Origin: MTP4 sp052056915
Lineage (GTDB): Archaea; Halobacteriota; Methanosarcinia; Methanosarcinales; Methanosarcinaceae
DNA: 64,000 bases
Reading direction: 5' to 3'
NCBI RefSeq assembly: GCF_052056915.1
Contig: NZ_CP195119.1
Span: 3,224,001-3,288,000, forward strand
Shown: positions 41,965-51,337 of the stretch, piece after piece
Position numbering within the stretch: position 1 is the first letter of the stretch
Layout: the number at the start of each line of letters is the position of its first letter
Made by a program: the position numbers and the translations under genes
The notes under the pieces: generated by a model
What the model saw: the letters and a program-made list of their open reading frames with translations, nothing else
Database searches by the model: none
Told to the model about the DNA's origin: nothing

Positions 41965-43761
41965 ATGGTAAACGTTACAGTCGATCCCCTTACCAGGATT
42001 GAAGGCCACCTCCGCCTGTCCACCGAGGTTAATGCAGAAGGTGTAATCACCGATGCCCAGAGTTCCTGCCTGATGTTCAGGGGCTTTGAACGCATGCTTC
42101 AGAACCAGGACCCCAGGGATGCAGCACTCCTGACCCAGAGGATCTGCGGGGTCTGTCCTACTTCTCATTCTCTGGCAGCAGCAAATGCTCTTGACCAGCT
42201 CTTCGGGGTTGCTGACAGTGTGCCCAAGGATGCTCTTGTGGCAAGGAACATCAACCAGGCGTTAAACACCCTTGCAAGCCACGCAACCCATGTCTATGTG
42301 CTCTGGGGCCCTGACCTTGCAAACCCCTCTTACCGCGATGTCCTTACCCCTCTTGGAGAAACCGGAAGTGCTGTCTGGAAGGAACTTGTGGGCAGGTTTG
42401 CCCCTATCAGCTACAGGATTGATGGGAATGCCATTCCGCCAGGTAGCTCCTACCTTGCAGCAATCCCTGAAAAGAAACGCCTTCAGGAAGCCATCGCAGT
42501 CATCGGTGGAAAGATGCCTCACCAGGTCACTTCCTATCCGGGTGGGTACACCTACAAGCCAACTATCGCAGACATCGGCAAACTTTCCTCTTATTACCTT
42601 CAGGTGATGGACTTTGTTTCCAGCTACACCTTAAGAGTCCCCTTCGAGACCTGGATTGAAAATACCTATAAGGCAAGCTCCCCCCAGAAGGCCGTGAACT
42701 TCGTGCTCGAGCACCTCCAGGGGCTCGTGGACAGCAGTATTTCCGGTTCCAACAGCAACAACTTCAGCAGGGAAGCCGGCTGGGGTGACACGGAATTCTA
42801 CGCCGCATTCGGTTCCGAACTTGTGGGAGAAACCCTCCTCGGGCTTCCGGCCAGCCTGAAACACGACCGTACCGGCGGATATAGTGATCCCTCAAAGATC
42901 AACTTCCTGGCTTACGGCGCTTTCTACAAGACTGAAAACGGGGACGGGTACGATCCGAACAGCCCGGCAGGCGACCGTTTCCAGACCTCGGGTATCGTGA
43001 CCGGGAACCTCGAATACAAAAACTTCGATGCCAGCAAGATCACCGAAGGCGTTTCACACGCTTTCTATGAAGATACAGGGGAACTTCACCCCTCGAAGGG
43101 TGAGACAAACCCAATAGGCGATCCTGCAGAAATCCGCTATGACCGCGGCTCCGAGAGCAGGTATACCTGGGGCAAGGCCCCGAGATATGAAGGCATACCC
43201 TGTGAAGTCGGTCCCCTTTCCCGCCTGCTCGCTATGAAAGAGCCCCTGGTGACCGGACTGGCCCAGGCCTTCAAGGATAACGGATACTCTCCGGCAAACA
43301 CCTACACCAGGATGGTGGCCCGCATCCAGGAGATTGCCATTATCGCAAATGAGCTCCTTAAGTGGGTAACTGTTGACTATGACCCGAACGGCAAGATTTC
43401 CGTGCACACTGACCTTTCCATGGCGAAGGACTCCGAAGGCATGGGACTCTGGGAAGCTCCCCGTGGAGCTCTCGGGCACTGGGTCTCCACAGACAGCAAC
43501 TCAAAGGTTGTCCGCTATCAGCCTGTAGTCCCGAGTACCTGGAACATGTCCCCGAGGGACGGTGCAGGTGTCCCGGGTCCGCTTGAGCAGGCCCTGATCG
43601 GGTCAAAGATTAATGCGGCGGAAAACGCACTCGGTATCGATTATTCTAATCCTGTTAACATCCTGCATATCGGCAGGTCCTATGACCCGTGCGTTGCCTG
43701 TGCGGTTCACACCATTGACCTTACCGGGAAAAACGCTCCTAAAACCTTAAGACTCGTATAA
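41965..43761 (+). CDS. vhtA: Hydrogenase large subunit VhtA, NiFe catalytic subunit
   Basis: 598 residues, two bases after vhtG. Carries the NiFe(CN)2CO centre. N-terminal ligands Cys61 and Cys64 (QRICGVCPTSHS) and C-terminal ligands Cys576 and Cys579 (DPCVACAVH) are all present. RIEGHLR near residue 11 is conserved. Cleavage after His582 by VhtD would release 16 residues. Exported with VhtG by the Tat route. Confidence 0.96.
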   Translation: MVNVTVDPLTRIEGHLRLSTEVNAEGVITDAQSSCLMFRGFERMLQNQDPRDAALLTQRICGVCPTSHSLAAANALDQLFGVADSVPKDALVARNINQALNTLASHATHVYVLWGPDLANPSYRDVLTPLGETGSAVWKELVGRFAPISYRIDGNAIPPGSSYLAAIPEKKRLQEAIAVIGGKMPHQVTSYPGGYTYKPTIADIGKLSSYYLQVMDFVSSYTLRVPFETWIENTYKASSPQKAVNFVLEHLQGLVDSSISGSNSNNFSREAGWGDTEFYAAFGSELVGETLLGLPASLKHDRTGGYSDPSKINFLAYGAFYKTENGDGYDPNSPAGDRFQTSGIVTGNLEYKNFDASKITEGVSHAFYEDTGELHPSKGETNPIGDPAEIRYDRGSESRYTWGKAPRYEGIPCEVGPLSRLLAMKEPLVTGLAQAFKDNGYSPANTYTRMVARIQEIAIIANELLKWVTVDYDPNGKISVHTDLSMAKDSEGMGLWEAPRGALGHWVSTDSNSKVVRYQPVVPSTWNMSPRDGAGVPGPLEQALIGSKINAAENALGIDYSNPVNILHIGRSYDPCVACAVHTIDLTGKNAPKTLRLV

Positions 43762-43775
43762 GGAGATGATCTTTC

Positions 43776-44594
43776 ATGAGAGGCAAAAACAACCCTATGG
43801 TTGTTGAGCGCTACACGGTACTCGACAGGGTGGCTCACACCGCCCATGCTTTTGCAATGGTAGTGCTTATCCTGACAGGGTTAAAAATCTATATGGGCTG
43901 GGACTTCATGAGCTTCCACAACGCCAGAGCTCTCCACATGATCATGGTTCCGGTTCTCCTTGCGGTGAACTGGATTCTGATCCCTTACAACATCTTCTCT
44001 GCAAGTGAGGGCGGAGTTCAGGCAAAAATGGAACATTTCATGGACACGTATATCTTCAGCCTTGAAGATGCAATGCGCCTGAAAGCAATAATGTTAAATT
44101 TCTTCGGGAAGGGTGACTACCCGGCATTTACCATCTATGATGAGGTCGAGGGGCACTACAAGACAAAGCTTCACCCCTTGATGAAGATCCTTATCGTGCT
44201 GGAAGGTACTGCTATTCTGGTCATTGCAGTTTCGGGAATTGTCCTGTACAAGCTTGACTGGGTTCTTTTCGGGCTTCCCGTGGGCTCCTGGATCCTTTCG
44301 GCAGGGGACCTGATGGCACCTTTCTTAGGTATGTCTTCACTGCAGTTAATGAGGGCAATTCACCTGCTCATGACCTACTGGTTCGTCTTTGAACTGGTTG
44401 TGCATATCGGGATTCTGGAGTTTGACCCCCATGTCTGGAAGTACTACAAGGCAATTTTCTGGTCAGGAAAGGAAAACCTTGCAGATAGGCACTTCGTTGA
44501 TATCGTGGGCCATGAACCGAAGAACAACGTGCCTGACAGAGAGCTTGTCTGGCACGATTCATCCGAAAAAGTCCTGGATGCCGCAAAAGAGTAG
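43776..44594 (+). CDS. vhtC: Hydrogenase cytochrome b subunit VhtC
   Basis: 272 residues. Membrane cytochrome b that takes electrons from VhtG and reduces methanophenazine. Hydrophobic helices at about 25-43, 58-77, 138-160, and 185-212 hold histidines suited to b-heme binding (VAHTAHAFAMVV, ARALHMIMV, AIHLLMTYWF). GGAGATGA precedes the ATG. Last large gene before vhtD. Confidence 0.94.
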   Translation: MRGKNNPMVVERYTVLDRVAHTAHAFAMVVLILTGLKIYMGWDFMSFHNARALHMIMVPVLLAVNWILIPYNIFSASEGGVQAKMEHFMDTYIFSLEDAMRLKAIMLNFFGKGDYPAFTIYDEVEGHYKTKLHPLMKILIVLEGTAILVIAVSGIVLYKLDWVLFGLPVGSWILSAGDLMAPFLGMSSLQLMRAIHLLMTYWFVFELVVHIGILEFDPHVWKYYKAIFWSGKENLADRHFVDIVGHEPKNNVPDRELVWHDSSEKVLDAAKE

Positions 44595-44672
44595 ATTTAA
44601 GAGTGAGGTTTATAGCCGTATCCTGCTAATATAGGCATATTCCTCTCTAAAAAATAAAAAGTCCTGAATTGA

Positions 44673-44729
44673 CCTGTGTTAACTAGAATACCTGTGTTGA
44701 CCAGAATACTCCTGTGTTGACCAGAATAC
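44673..44729. repeat. About 19-bp tandem repeat before vhtD
   Basis: CCTGTGTTGACCAGAATAC is repeated about three times (first copy with CTGTGTTAACTAGAATAC), with a partial fourth touching the vhtD ribosome-binding region. This stretch separates vhtC and vhtD. Confidence 0.85.
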
Positions 44730-44746
44730 CTGTGTTGAGTGAGAAT

Positions 44747-45232
44747 ATGTCTATATTACATGCTCCGGTCCGAATCCTGGGCTGTGGAAGCCCTTTCATG
44801 GGAGATGACGCCGTCGGCCTGAAGGTTGTTGAAGCCCTTAAAAAAACGGAACTTGAAGGGCTTGACGGTCTAGAAGTAGTAGACGCTGGCGTTTGCGGCC
44901 TGGACCTTTTAAGCCTGCTGGATGGCGCCCGGAAGGTCATAATTGTTGACGCGATCCTGACCGGCTCTCGGGCAGGTACCATCCACCGGCTTTCCGGCCT
45001 GGACCTGATAGCAGGCACTGCACCCCACGACATCATTTCGGTACATGACATGACCATATCCGATGTCCTGAAAATAGGGGAACAGGTGCAGGAACTTCCG
45101 GAAATCGTGGTATTCGGTATAGAAATAGGAAAGCAGGCTACGGAAATTACAATGGAAATGAGCGCTGATGTGCTTGAAGCCGTAAACGAGGCAGTCCGGT
45201 TGATCAGGGAAGAAGTTTCTGACTTCTTCTGA
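44747..45232 (+). CDS. vhtD: Hydrogenase maturation endopeptidase VhtD
   Basis: 161 residues from ATG 44747 (GTGAG upstream); an in-frame GTG at 44714 lies in the tandem repeat. HybD/HyaD-type protease that removes the C-terminal peptide of VhtA, and probably of VhoA, after nickel insertion. GCGSPFMGDDAVGLKVV contains the first nickel-sensing acidic residue. VVDAGVCGLDLL and SVHDM supply the other expected ligands. Confidence 0.93.
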   Translation: MSILHAPVRILGCGSPFMGDDAVGLKVVEALKKTELEGLDGLEVVDAGVCGLDLLSLLDGARKVIIVDAILTGSRAGTIHRLSGLDLIAGTAPHDIISVHDMTISDVLKIGEQVQELPEIVVFGIEIGKQATEITMEMSADVLEAVNEAVRLIREEVSDFF

Positions 45233-45374
45233 CGGGCTTTTCTTTTCATATTTTCTGTTTTTTTTCCAGGGTTTTTTGAAATAATTCTACTTTTTTGAGT
45301 TACTTTTTTCATCTTTCGGGTAGAATATTAACTATTCCTACTTTAGAACTACATATTTTCCATGGGGTTGTGGA

Positions 45375-46634
45375 ATGGGTGAAAAAGATCTCCTGTATAG
45401 GTTCAAGCATCTTGATTTCATGAAAATGGACCGGCGCACGTTCCTGAAGGCTGTGGGGGCTCTCGGAGCGTCTTTGTTTTTACAAAATTACCGAAGCCAG
45501 ATCGTAAAAGCCCTGGAATTTGCTGAAAATCGGATTGTCTGGATCCAGGGAGGGGAATGCACAGGCTGTTCCGAGTCCCTGTTAAACGGAGGGGAACCTG
45601 ATATCGTGCAGGCGATGCAGCGCCTTAACCTGCGTATCGCATACCATGAACTGCTGATTGGCCAGCAGGGAATTTTTGTGGAGGACGAACTGGCCAATAC
45701 CTCCGAACTCAATTCTGAGATTCTTTTTGAAGAGGTTATTAAAGAAAAAGGGTATATCCTTGTGGCTGAAGGGGCGATTCCGAACGGTCCGGCAGGTACG
45801 GGTAAATACTGTATCCTGGGCGGCAAGACTTACAAGGAAATATTCCGGGAGGCTGCTGAAAATGCTGCTTTTATCGTAGCTGTCGGGCAGTGTGCAGCGT
45901 ACAGTGGGGTAAATTCGGCTGACAGCGATATTAAAGATCTGATGGACTTTAGGGGAGTTGCATTTACCCTTGAGGACGGGGAAAAAGGAATCCTTCAGGA
46001 ACTGGGGATCGATAAGCCTGTCATCAATATCGCGGGCTGCCCTCCTCACCCCGACTGGATGCTGCTGACCCTGGCGGCGGTTATCCTTGGGAAAATCAGG
46101 GTTCCTGAGGACCTTCCCGAAGTCCTGGATAAATGGAAGCGGCCCAAAGTCTTTTTCCCTCCCGGGCACACCATCCACGAAAACTGTCCCAGGCGCGGGT
46201 TTTATGACCGGGGGGAATTCGATACTGTCGTAGGCGGGGAGAAATGCCTCTGGAAACTCGGGTGCAAGGCTCCCTATACCAATGCTGACTGTGCGGTGCG
46301 CCGCTGGAACGGCTACCACAGCCTCTGCCCTCAGGCGGGTTCCCCATGTATATCCTGTGTTTCTGCGGGTTTTCCTGATAGTTCCCGGCCTTTTTTCCAG
46401 GAGATTGAGGACGTGGGAATTGTGGGTACCAATATCGATACTGTGGCAAAGGTTGTTGTAGGGGCTTCCCTTGTAGCGGCCGGAGCCCACGCGGTCAGGA
46501 AATTTACTGAAAAAGAAGAGCATGAAGAAGAGGAAGGAAAAGGAGCGGAAAATAGAGACGGTGGTGGAGCCGGAGAAGAAGGTGAAAGAACCGATGAGGG
46601 AGAAGGGGCAATGGAGAAAGGAGGGATGAAATAA
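45375..46634 (+). CDS. vhoG: Hydrogenase small subunit VhoG
   Basis: 419 residues, paralog of VhtG. Tat signal with Arg20-Arg21. All cluster cysteines are kept (CTGCSES, GQCAAYSG, NIAGCPPHPDW, CPRRGFYDRGEFD, CLWKLGCKAPYTNADCAVRR). It differs by a C-terminal tail of about 45 residues almost entirely E, G, K, R, D and A, absent from VhtG. One-base overlap with vhoA. It lies 142 bases after vhtD, and no strong TATA box is seen in between. Confidence 0.94.
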   Translation: MGEKDLLYRFKHLDFMKMDRRTFLKAVGALGASLFLQNYRSQIVKALEFAENRIVWIQGGECTGCSESLLNGGEPDIVQAMQRLNLRIAYHELLIGQQGIFVEDELANTSELNSEILFEEVIKEKGYILVAEGAIPNGPAGTGKYCILGGKTYKEIFREAAENAAFIVAVGQCAAYSGVNSADSDIKDLMDFRGVAFTLEDGEKGILQELGIDKPVINIAGCPPHPDWMLLTLAAVILGKIRVPEDLPEVLDKWKRPKVFFPPGHTIHENCPRRGFYDRGEFDTVVGGEKCLWKLGCKAPYTNADCAVRRWNGYHSLCPQAGSPCISCVSAGFPDSSRPFFQEIEDVGIVGTNIDTVAKVVVGASLVAAGAHAVRKFTEKEEHEEEEGKGAENRDGGGAGEEGERTDEGEGAMEKGGMK

Positions 46635-48424
46635 TGGTGAGGGTTACGGTTGACCAGCTAACAAGGATTGAGGGGCATTACAGAATCGATACGCAGGTCG
46701 ATGAATCCGGTGTTATCACCGAAGCCCAGAGTATGGGGCTCCTGCTCCGGGGGTTTGAACGTTTCCTCCAGCACCAGGACCCCCGGGACGCGGCCCTTCT
46801 TACCCAGCGGATCTGCGGGGTCTGCCCGACTTCCCACTCCCTGGCAGCGGCAAATGCCCTCGACCAGCTCTTCGGGGTTGCGGACAGCGTCCCGAAGGAT
46901 GCCCTTGTCATGCGCAATATCCACCAGAGCCTGAACATGATGACCAGCCACGTGACCCATCTCTATGTGCTCTGGGCCCCGGACCTTGTAAACCCTGCTT
47001 ACAGGGACCTGCTGGCAACTGCGGGGGAGGCAGGAAACGCGGTCTGGAAAGAACTTCTGGGCAGGTTTTCTCCTATCAGTTACAGGGTTGATGGGGGTGA
47101 CATCCCTCCTGGCAGGGCCTATGTCCAGGCAATCCGGGAAAAACGCCGCCTGCATGAAGCAATTTCCCTTTTTGCGGCCAAGATGCCCCATGCAGTACTG
47201 GCCCATGTGGGGGGAGTTACTTACGGGCTTACGCCTGCCGATATCACCCAGGTCGCTTCCTACTACTGGAAGACACTGGAATTCATCGAGAATTTTACCC
47301 TTGGCTTCTCCCCCGAGACCTGGTTTGAAAATACCCACAACGCAGCTTCCCCGAAAAAAGCCGTTTCCTTCGTGCTTGACTGGCTCCGGGAACTTGTGGA
47401 CTCTCCTGCGGCGGCTTCAAACGATTTTTCCTATGCCGCAGGCTGGGGCGACCTCCCCCTCTTTGCAGCTTTTGGATCCGAACTACTGGGAGAAGAAATC
47501 CTCGGGCTTCCCGTGAGCATGAAATTCGACAGGGCAGGGGGCTACAAGGACCCTGAAAAGATCGGCTTTCTCTCCTACGGAGTCTATTATAAACCCGAAC
47601 TCGGGGACGGCTACGACCCCACCAGCCCCCGGGATTCCCGGGTCATTCCCTCGGGTTTCATGAACGGGAAGCTTGAGCTTGAGCGCTTCGACCACACAAA
47701 GATTACCGAAAGCATCGCCCATGCCTTCTATATGGATTCCGAAACCGAAAAGACTCCCCTGGAAGGCACTACCGAACCGGAACACGATCCTGATAAAATC
47801 GATTTCAACGCGGCTCCCGAGAACCGCTATTCCTGGATAAAAGCCCCGAGTTACGGGGGAATCCCCTGTGAGGTAGGGCCCCTTTCCAGGATGCTGGTCA
47901 TGCAAGAACCCCTTATCACCGGGCTTGTGGAGACCTTCCGGGAAAATGGCTATCCTGCGGTCAACAACTATGTCCGTATGCTGGCAAGGGTTCAGGAAGT
48001 GCTGATTGTCGGGGGACAGCTCCTCAAATGGCTGACGCAGGACCTTGATACGAACGGGAAATTTGCGGTTCATACCGACCTTTCCATGGCAAAGGACTCG
48101 GAGGGAATGGGACTCTGGGAAGCTCCGAGGGGAGCTCTGGGGCACTGGCTCTCAACGGATTCGGATTCGAAAGTAAAAGTGTACCAGGCGGTTGTTGCAA
48201 GCACCTGGAACCTTGCTCCGAGAAATGAGTTGGGAATCCCGGGCCCCGCGGAACAGGCTCTCATAGGCACGAAAATTTCTGCCGCGGAAAACGCCCTTGG
48301 AGTCGATTACGAGAACCCTCTGGGCATCCTGCATACAGTCCGTTCCTACGACCCCTGCCTGGCCTGTGCCATCCACACCATTGACCTCACCGGAAAGGAG
48401 GACGAGAAGGTCAGGGTGGTCTGA
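46634..48424 (+). CDS. vhoA: Hydrogenase large subunit VhoA
   Basis: 596 residues, paralog of VhtA. Both CxxC pairs are intact (QRICGVCPTSHS near 59-68; DPCLACAIH near 573-581). The C-terminal propeptide after the histidine is TIDLTGKEDEKVRVV. No protease gene follows vhoC, so VhtD may process both large subunits (inference). Confidence 0.95.
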   Translation: MVRVTVDQLTRIEGHYRIDTQVDESGVITEAQSMGLLLRGFERFLQHQDPRDAALLTQRICGVCPTSHSLAAANALDQLFGVADSVPKDALVMRNIHQSLNMMTSHVTHLYVLWAPDLVNPAYRDLLATAGEAGNAVWKELLGRFSPISYRVDGGDIPPGRAYVQAIREKRRLHEAISLFAAKMPHAVLAHVGGVTYGLTPADITQVASYYWKTLEFIENFTLGFSPETWFENTHNAASPKKAVSFVLDWLRELVDSPAAASNDFSYAAGWGDLPLFAAFGSELLGEEILGLPVSMKFDRAGGYKDPEKIGFLSYGVYYKPELGDGYDPTSPRDSRVIPSGFMNGKLELERFDHTKITESIAHAFYMDSETEKTPLEGTTEPEHDPDKIDFNAAPENRYSWIKAPSYGGIPCEVGPLSRMLVMQEPLITGLVETFRENGYPAVNNYVRMLARVQEVLIVGGQLLKWLTQDLDTNGKFAVHTDLSMAKDSEGMGLWEAPRGALGHWLSTDSDSKVKVYQAVVASTWNLAPRNELGIPGPAEQALIGTKISAAENALGVDYENPLGILHTVRSYDPCLACAIHTIDLTGKEDEKVRVV

Positions 48425-48440
48425 TCAGGGAGGCCAAAAT

Positions 48441-49349
48441 ATGGGGGGAAGAAATATGGACGAAAATTCCGATATTTCCGGCTCGGGTGGTGCTGGAAAT
48501 AGTGGTAGTGCTGGAAATAGTGGTAGTGCTGGAAATAGTGGTAGTGCTGGAAATCCAGGAAGTTCCGGAAGTCCCGGAAGTCCCGGAAGTCCCGGGGAAA
48601 GCATGGTCGTGGAGCGCTACACCCGGATGGAGAGGGTCACACACCTGATCCACCTGCTTTCCATGCTGGTTCTTGTTGTCACCGGACTTAAGATCTACCT
48701 GGGCTGGGATTTCATGGATTTCGATACAGCCCGCGCCCTGCACATGATTGCAGTTCCTTTCTTCCTGGCAGCGAACTGGATCCTTGTTCCTTACAATGTT
48801 TTTTCGTGCAGGGGAGAGGTCTGCGCCCTGAACGACAGGTTGAGCCATTTTATCGAAAGTTACATCTTCGGGCCCGAGGATGCCGAACGCCTGAAAGGCA
48901 TCATACTCAATTTTTTCGGCAAAGGGGAGTGTCCGGCATTTACGGTTTATGATGCTCAGGAGGGACATTATGTTACGAAACTTCACCCGCTGCTCAAGCT
49001 CCTGATCATCTTCGAAAGCTCTGCAATTCTTCTAATCGCCGTTACGGGAATCGTTCTCTACAACCTTAACTGGTCCCTCCTCGGGCTTCCTATAGCTCAG
49101 TGGATCATCTCGATTGCCGGGATCTTTGCCCCTTATCTGGACGTTTCGGCTCTGGGCCTGATCCGTATCGGGCACCTGGTCGCAACCTACTGGTTCCTGT
49201 TTGAATTCGTGATCCATGTGGGAATCCTTGAACTCGATCCCAAAGTCTGGAAGTACTATAAGTCAATCTTCTGGTCGGGAAAAGAGGACCTTTCGGACAG
49301 GAATTTTGTTGAAGTGATCAATAAGAAATCAGAGCTCAACGAGAAATAA
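48441..49349 (+). CDS. vhoC: Hydrogenase cytochrome b subunit VhoC with Gly/Ser-rich N-terminus
   Basis: 302 residues from ATG 48441 behind AGGGAGG; the longer opening to 48297 lies in vhoA. From residue 54 on (MVVERYTRMERVTHLIHLLS) it follows VhtC. The first 50 residues are an N/S/G/A/P linker produced by an 18-bp repeat (three exact copies at 48501-48554) and a GSP repeat. VhtC has no such extension. Its last codons form the first unit of the 36-bp repeat that continues past the stop. Confidence 0.92.
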   Translation: MGGRNMDENSDISGSGGAGNSGSAGNSGSAGNSGSAGNPGSSGSPGSPGSPGESMVVERYTRMERVTHLIHLLSMLVLVVTGLKIYLGWDFMDFDTARALHMIAVPFFLAANWILVPYNVFSCRGEVCALNDRLSHFIESYIFGPEDAERLKGIILNFFGKGECPAFTVYDAQEGHYVTKLHPLLKLLIIFESSAILLIAVTGIVLYNLNWSLLGLPIAQWIISIAGIFAPYLDVSALGLIRIGHLVATYWFLFEFVIHVGILELDPKVWKYYKSIFWSGKEDLSDRNFVEVINKKSELNEK

Positions 49350-49459
49350 AGGCTCAACAAGAAATCAGAGCTCAATGAGAAATAAAGGCTCAACAAGAAA
49401 TCAGAGCTCAATGAGAAATAAAGGCTCAACAAGAAATCAGAGCTCAACAAGAAATAAGG
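49319..49459. repeat. 36-bp tandem repeat across the 3' end of vhoC
   Basis: Units start at 49319, 49355, 49391 and 49427 (last partial). The core is AACAAGAAATCAGAGCTCAA. Because 36 is a multiple of three, each unit would encode a copy of the VhoC end (NKKSELNEK) followed by a stop. Clear copying of a gene end into the downstream region. No further gene is seen to 49726. Confidence 0.93.
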
Positions 49460-49684
49460 GTGGATTAATTACTGCGTGATACTCAGATGGTGCATAATAA
49501 TTTGTTATAAGTTGTATGTCGGGAGCTGGCAAAGAGCCTGTCCGGATTAAGCCCGGCAGTCTCCTGCTAATTCTCTTTTTGCTTTCCCGGTTACATAAAA
49601 ATGTTCGAAAATTAACGAAATTTATTGTATTTTTAATATTTTTTTCCCATCCAATTAATTGGAAATGTATGAAAATTTCCAAAC

Positions 49685-49694
49685 GGTTATATAC
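49685..49694 (+). promoter_or_regulatory. TATA box for a small membrane protein
   Basis: GGTTATATAC lies 33-42 bases before ATG 49727. Confidence 0.5.
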
Positions 49695-49726
49695 TTCACA
49701 CCACGTAATTATATATGGGTATATAG

Positions 49727-49864
49727 ATGTATGAACTGGCAGGGTTTCGTACCAAAATCGGCCAGATCATCCTCAACCTGTTGATTCTTCTTTTGCTGGT
49801 GGCGCTCGGTCTGAAAGTGGTTGAGGTTGCTCTCAAATGTTTAGTGTTTCATCACCCATTCTAA
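49727..49864 (+). CDS. Small single-pass membrane protein
   Basis: 45 residues: MYELAGFRTKIGQ, then a strong hydrophobic helix (about 14-37, IILNLLILLLLVALGLKVVE), then a short tail with two histidines and a cysteine. It has a suitably placed TATA box and good codon use, but no strong ribosome-binding site. Family not recognised. Precedes the Cgi121 gene by 80 bases. Confidence 0.5.
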   Translation: MYELAGFRTKIGQIILNLLILLLLVALGLKVVEVALKCLVFHHPF

Positions 49865-49944
49865 AAAACGAGGGTGTTCTTTTTTCTATCCTGAATATTT
49901 CCCTACCGAAATCCTTATTGTAAGCCCGGGCTATTGGCAGAAGT

Positions 49945-50475
49945 ATGGAAATGCAAAAGGAAATCCAGGTCATCTGCGGGACAGTGCAGATCCCTGCCCT
50001 TCGGGAATTCCTGAAAACAATGAACGTCGTCTCCTCTGCCCATGGGGTCACCATCCAGGGCCTGAATGCGGAATTGCTTGCAGGGGAGAGGCATCTTCAT
50101 TTTGCGGTCGGAAAGGCTCTTCGGGCAGTGGCTGCGGGAACTAATGTGGCAAAGGACCCGGGAGTCGAGATCATGCGTTATGCAGCCGGGGAAAGGCAGA
50201 TCGAAAAGAGTTTTGCAATCGGGCTGCATGAAGGAAAAAACAGAGCTGCATTCGTGCTGCTCGGGAAAAGGGAAAATTTGCTTTCGACTTTTTCCGAAAT
50301 TCAGAAGATAATCGATGAAAAGCCGTGTTCCGAAATGCTTGCCTACTCCGATGCCAAAAGGGAAGGGGTCCTTGCCCTTTTCGGGATTACGGATGCGGAA
50401 ATCGAAGCCGCCGGGGAAGATAAAATCCCTGAGCTTGTGCTTGAAAGGGTGGCCCTGGCAGACCTGTTGAAGTGA
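49945..50475 (+). CDS. cgi121: KEOPS complex subunit Cgi121
   Basis: 176 residues (ATG 49951 is an alternative). KEOPS makes t6A37 in tRNAs reading ANN codons; Cgi121 binds the tRNA 3' end and the kinase Bud32. GLNAELLAGERHLHFAVGKA and the AAGERQIEKSFAIGL segment are characteristic. Compact alpha/beta protein without membrane parts. A pyrimidine-rich tract follows the stop. Confidence 0.85.
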   Translation: MEMQKEIQVICGTVQIPALREFLKTMNVVSSAHGVTIQGLNAELLAGERHLHFAVGKALRAVAAGTNVAKDPGVEIMRYAAGERQIEKSFAIGLHEGKNRAAFVLLGKRENLLSTFSEIQKIIDEKPCSEMLAYSDAKREGVLALFGITDAEIEAAGEDKIPELVLERVALADLLK

Positions 50476-50557
50476 GTTGTCGGTCGGATTTTTTCCCTTG
50501 CTTATTCTTCCCTGCTTATTTTTCCCTGCCCATTTTCCCTTCTTATTTTACCCGGTT

Positions 50558-51337
50558 TTATTCTGTGAGGGCTTTTATTCCCGGGGTTTGCCCTACGTTG
50601 GATTTTACACTTTTTTTCTCGAACCAGTCCATCACTGCAAAAGCCAGGGCCCTGGAGCCTTCAAGGAATTCCTCCTGTCCAAGCATCTCCTCTTCAGTCC
50701 GGATGTATTTCCCTTCCACTATCTCGTGTCCGGAATCTTCAATGAGATTTTTTATCCACTGCTCGTCAGCTTCCGGATGGAACTGCAGGCCAAGCACATT
50801 CCCACTGTAGATGAAGCCCTGGTTCGGGCAGGCCTCGCTTTCGAAGAGCCTGGCTGCTCCTGCCGGTATTTCAAAAGTATCTCCATGCCACATGAAGGCA
50901 GTAAATTCCTGGGGCATGTCTGCAGGAAGCTCTGAAATAGGAGGGCAGTCTTCAGTAAAATGCTCATTTCCTTTTTCGTTCACAGTGGATCTGACCCTGT
51001 GCCAGCCGATTTCCTTGAACCTGTTTTTGCTGACTTTCCCGCCAAGGACTTCCGCAAGCATCTGAGCGCCGAAACAGCTCCCCAGTATGGGTTTGCCTGC
51101 TTCGATCGTTTTCCTTACAAAATCCTTTTCAGGCCTTAACCAGGGATATTCTTCTTCCTGGTAGACGCCCATAGTGCCGCCCATTATCAGAAGCAGGTCG
51201 AATTCTTCAGGGTCCGGAAAAGCGAGGTCTCCTTCGTAGGGCAGGGTTTTTGTGAGTTTGTGGCTCTTCTCTTCTATCCAGGTTGCAATATTTCCAAGTG
51301 TCTCGGTTTCAATGTGCTGGAGGCAGTGAATTTTCAT
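50558..51337 (-). CDS. Class I glutamine amidotransferase (GuaA-like domain only)
   Basis: 259 residues. Catalytic triad visible: Cys88 in PILGSCFGAQ, His187 and Glu189 in LQFHPEADE. IMGGTMGVYQEEEYPWL provides the oxyanion-side loop. Stand-alone amidotransferases of this type hydrolyse glutamine or gamma-glutamyl compounds; the synthetase partner is not nearby. Not the GuaA subunit proper, which has other motifs. The intergenic sequence upstream holds short ATTAATTGTATGGA repeats. Confidence 0.88.
   Translation of the reverse strand: MKIHCLQHIETETLGNIATWIEEKSHKLTKTLPYEGDLAFPDPEEFDLLLIMGGTMGVYQEEEYPWLRPEKDFVRKTIEAGKPILGSCFGAQMLAEVLGGKVSKNRFKEIGWHRVRSTVNEKGNEHFTEDCPPISELPADMPQEFTAFMWHGDTFEIPAGAARLFESEACPNQGFIYSGNVLGLQFHPEADEQWIKNLIEDSGHEIVEGKYIRTEEEMLGQEEFLEGSRALAFAVMDWFEKKSVKSNVGQTPGIKALTE

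Noticed and set aside
49516..49734. 72-codon frame before the small membrane protein
   Set aside because: Runs through the TATA box of the next gene and has AT-driven codon content.
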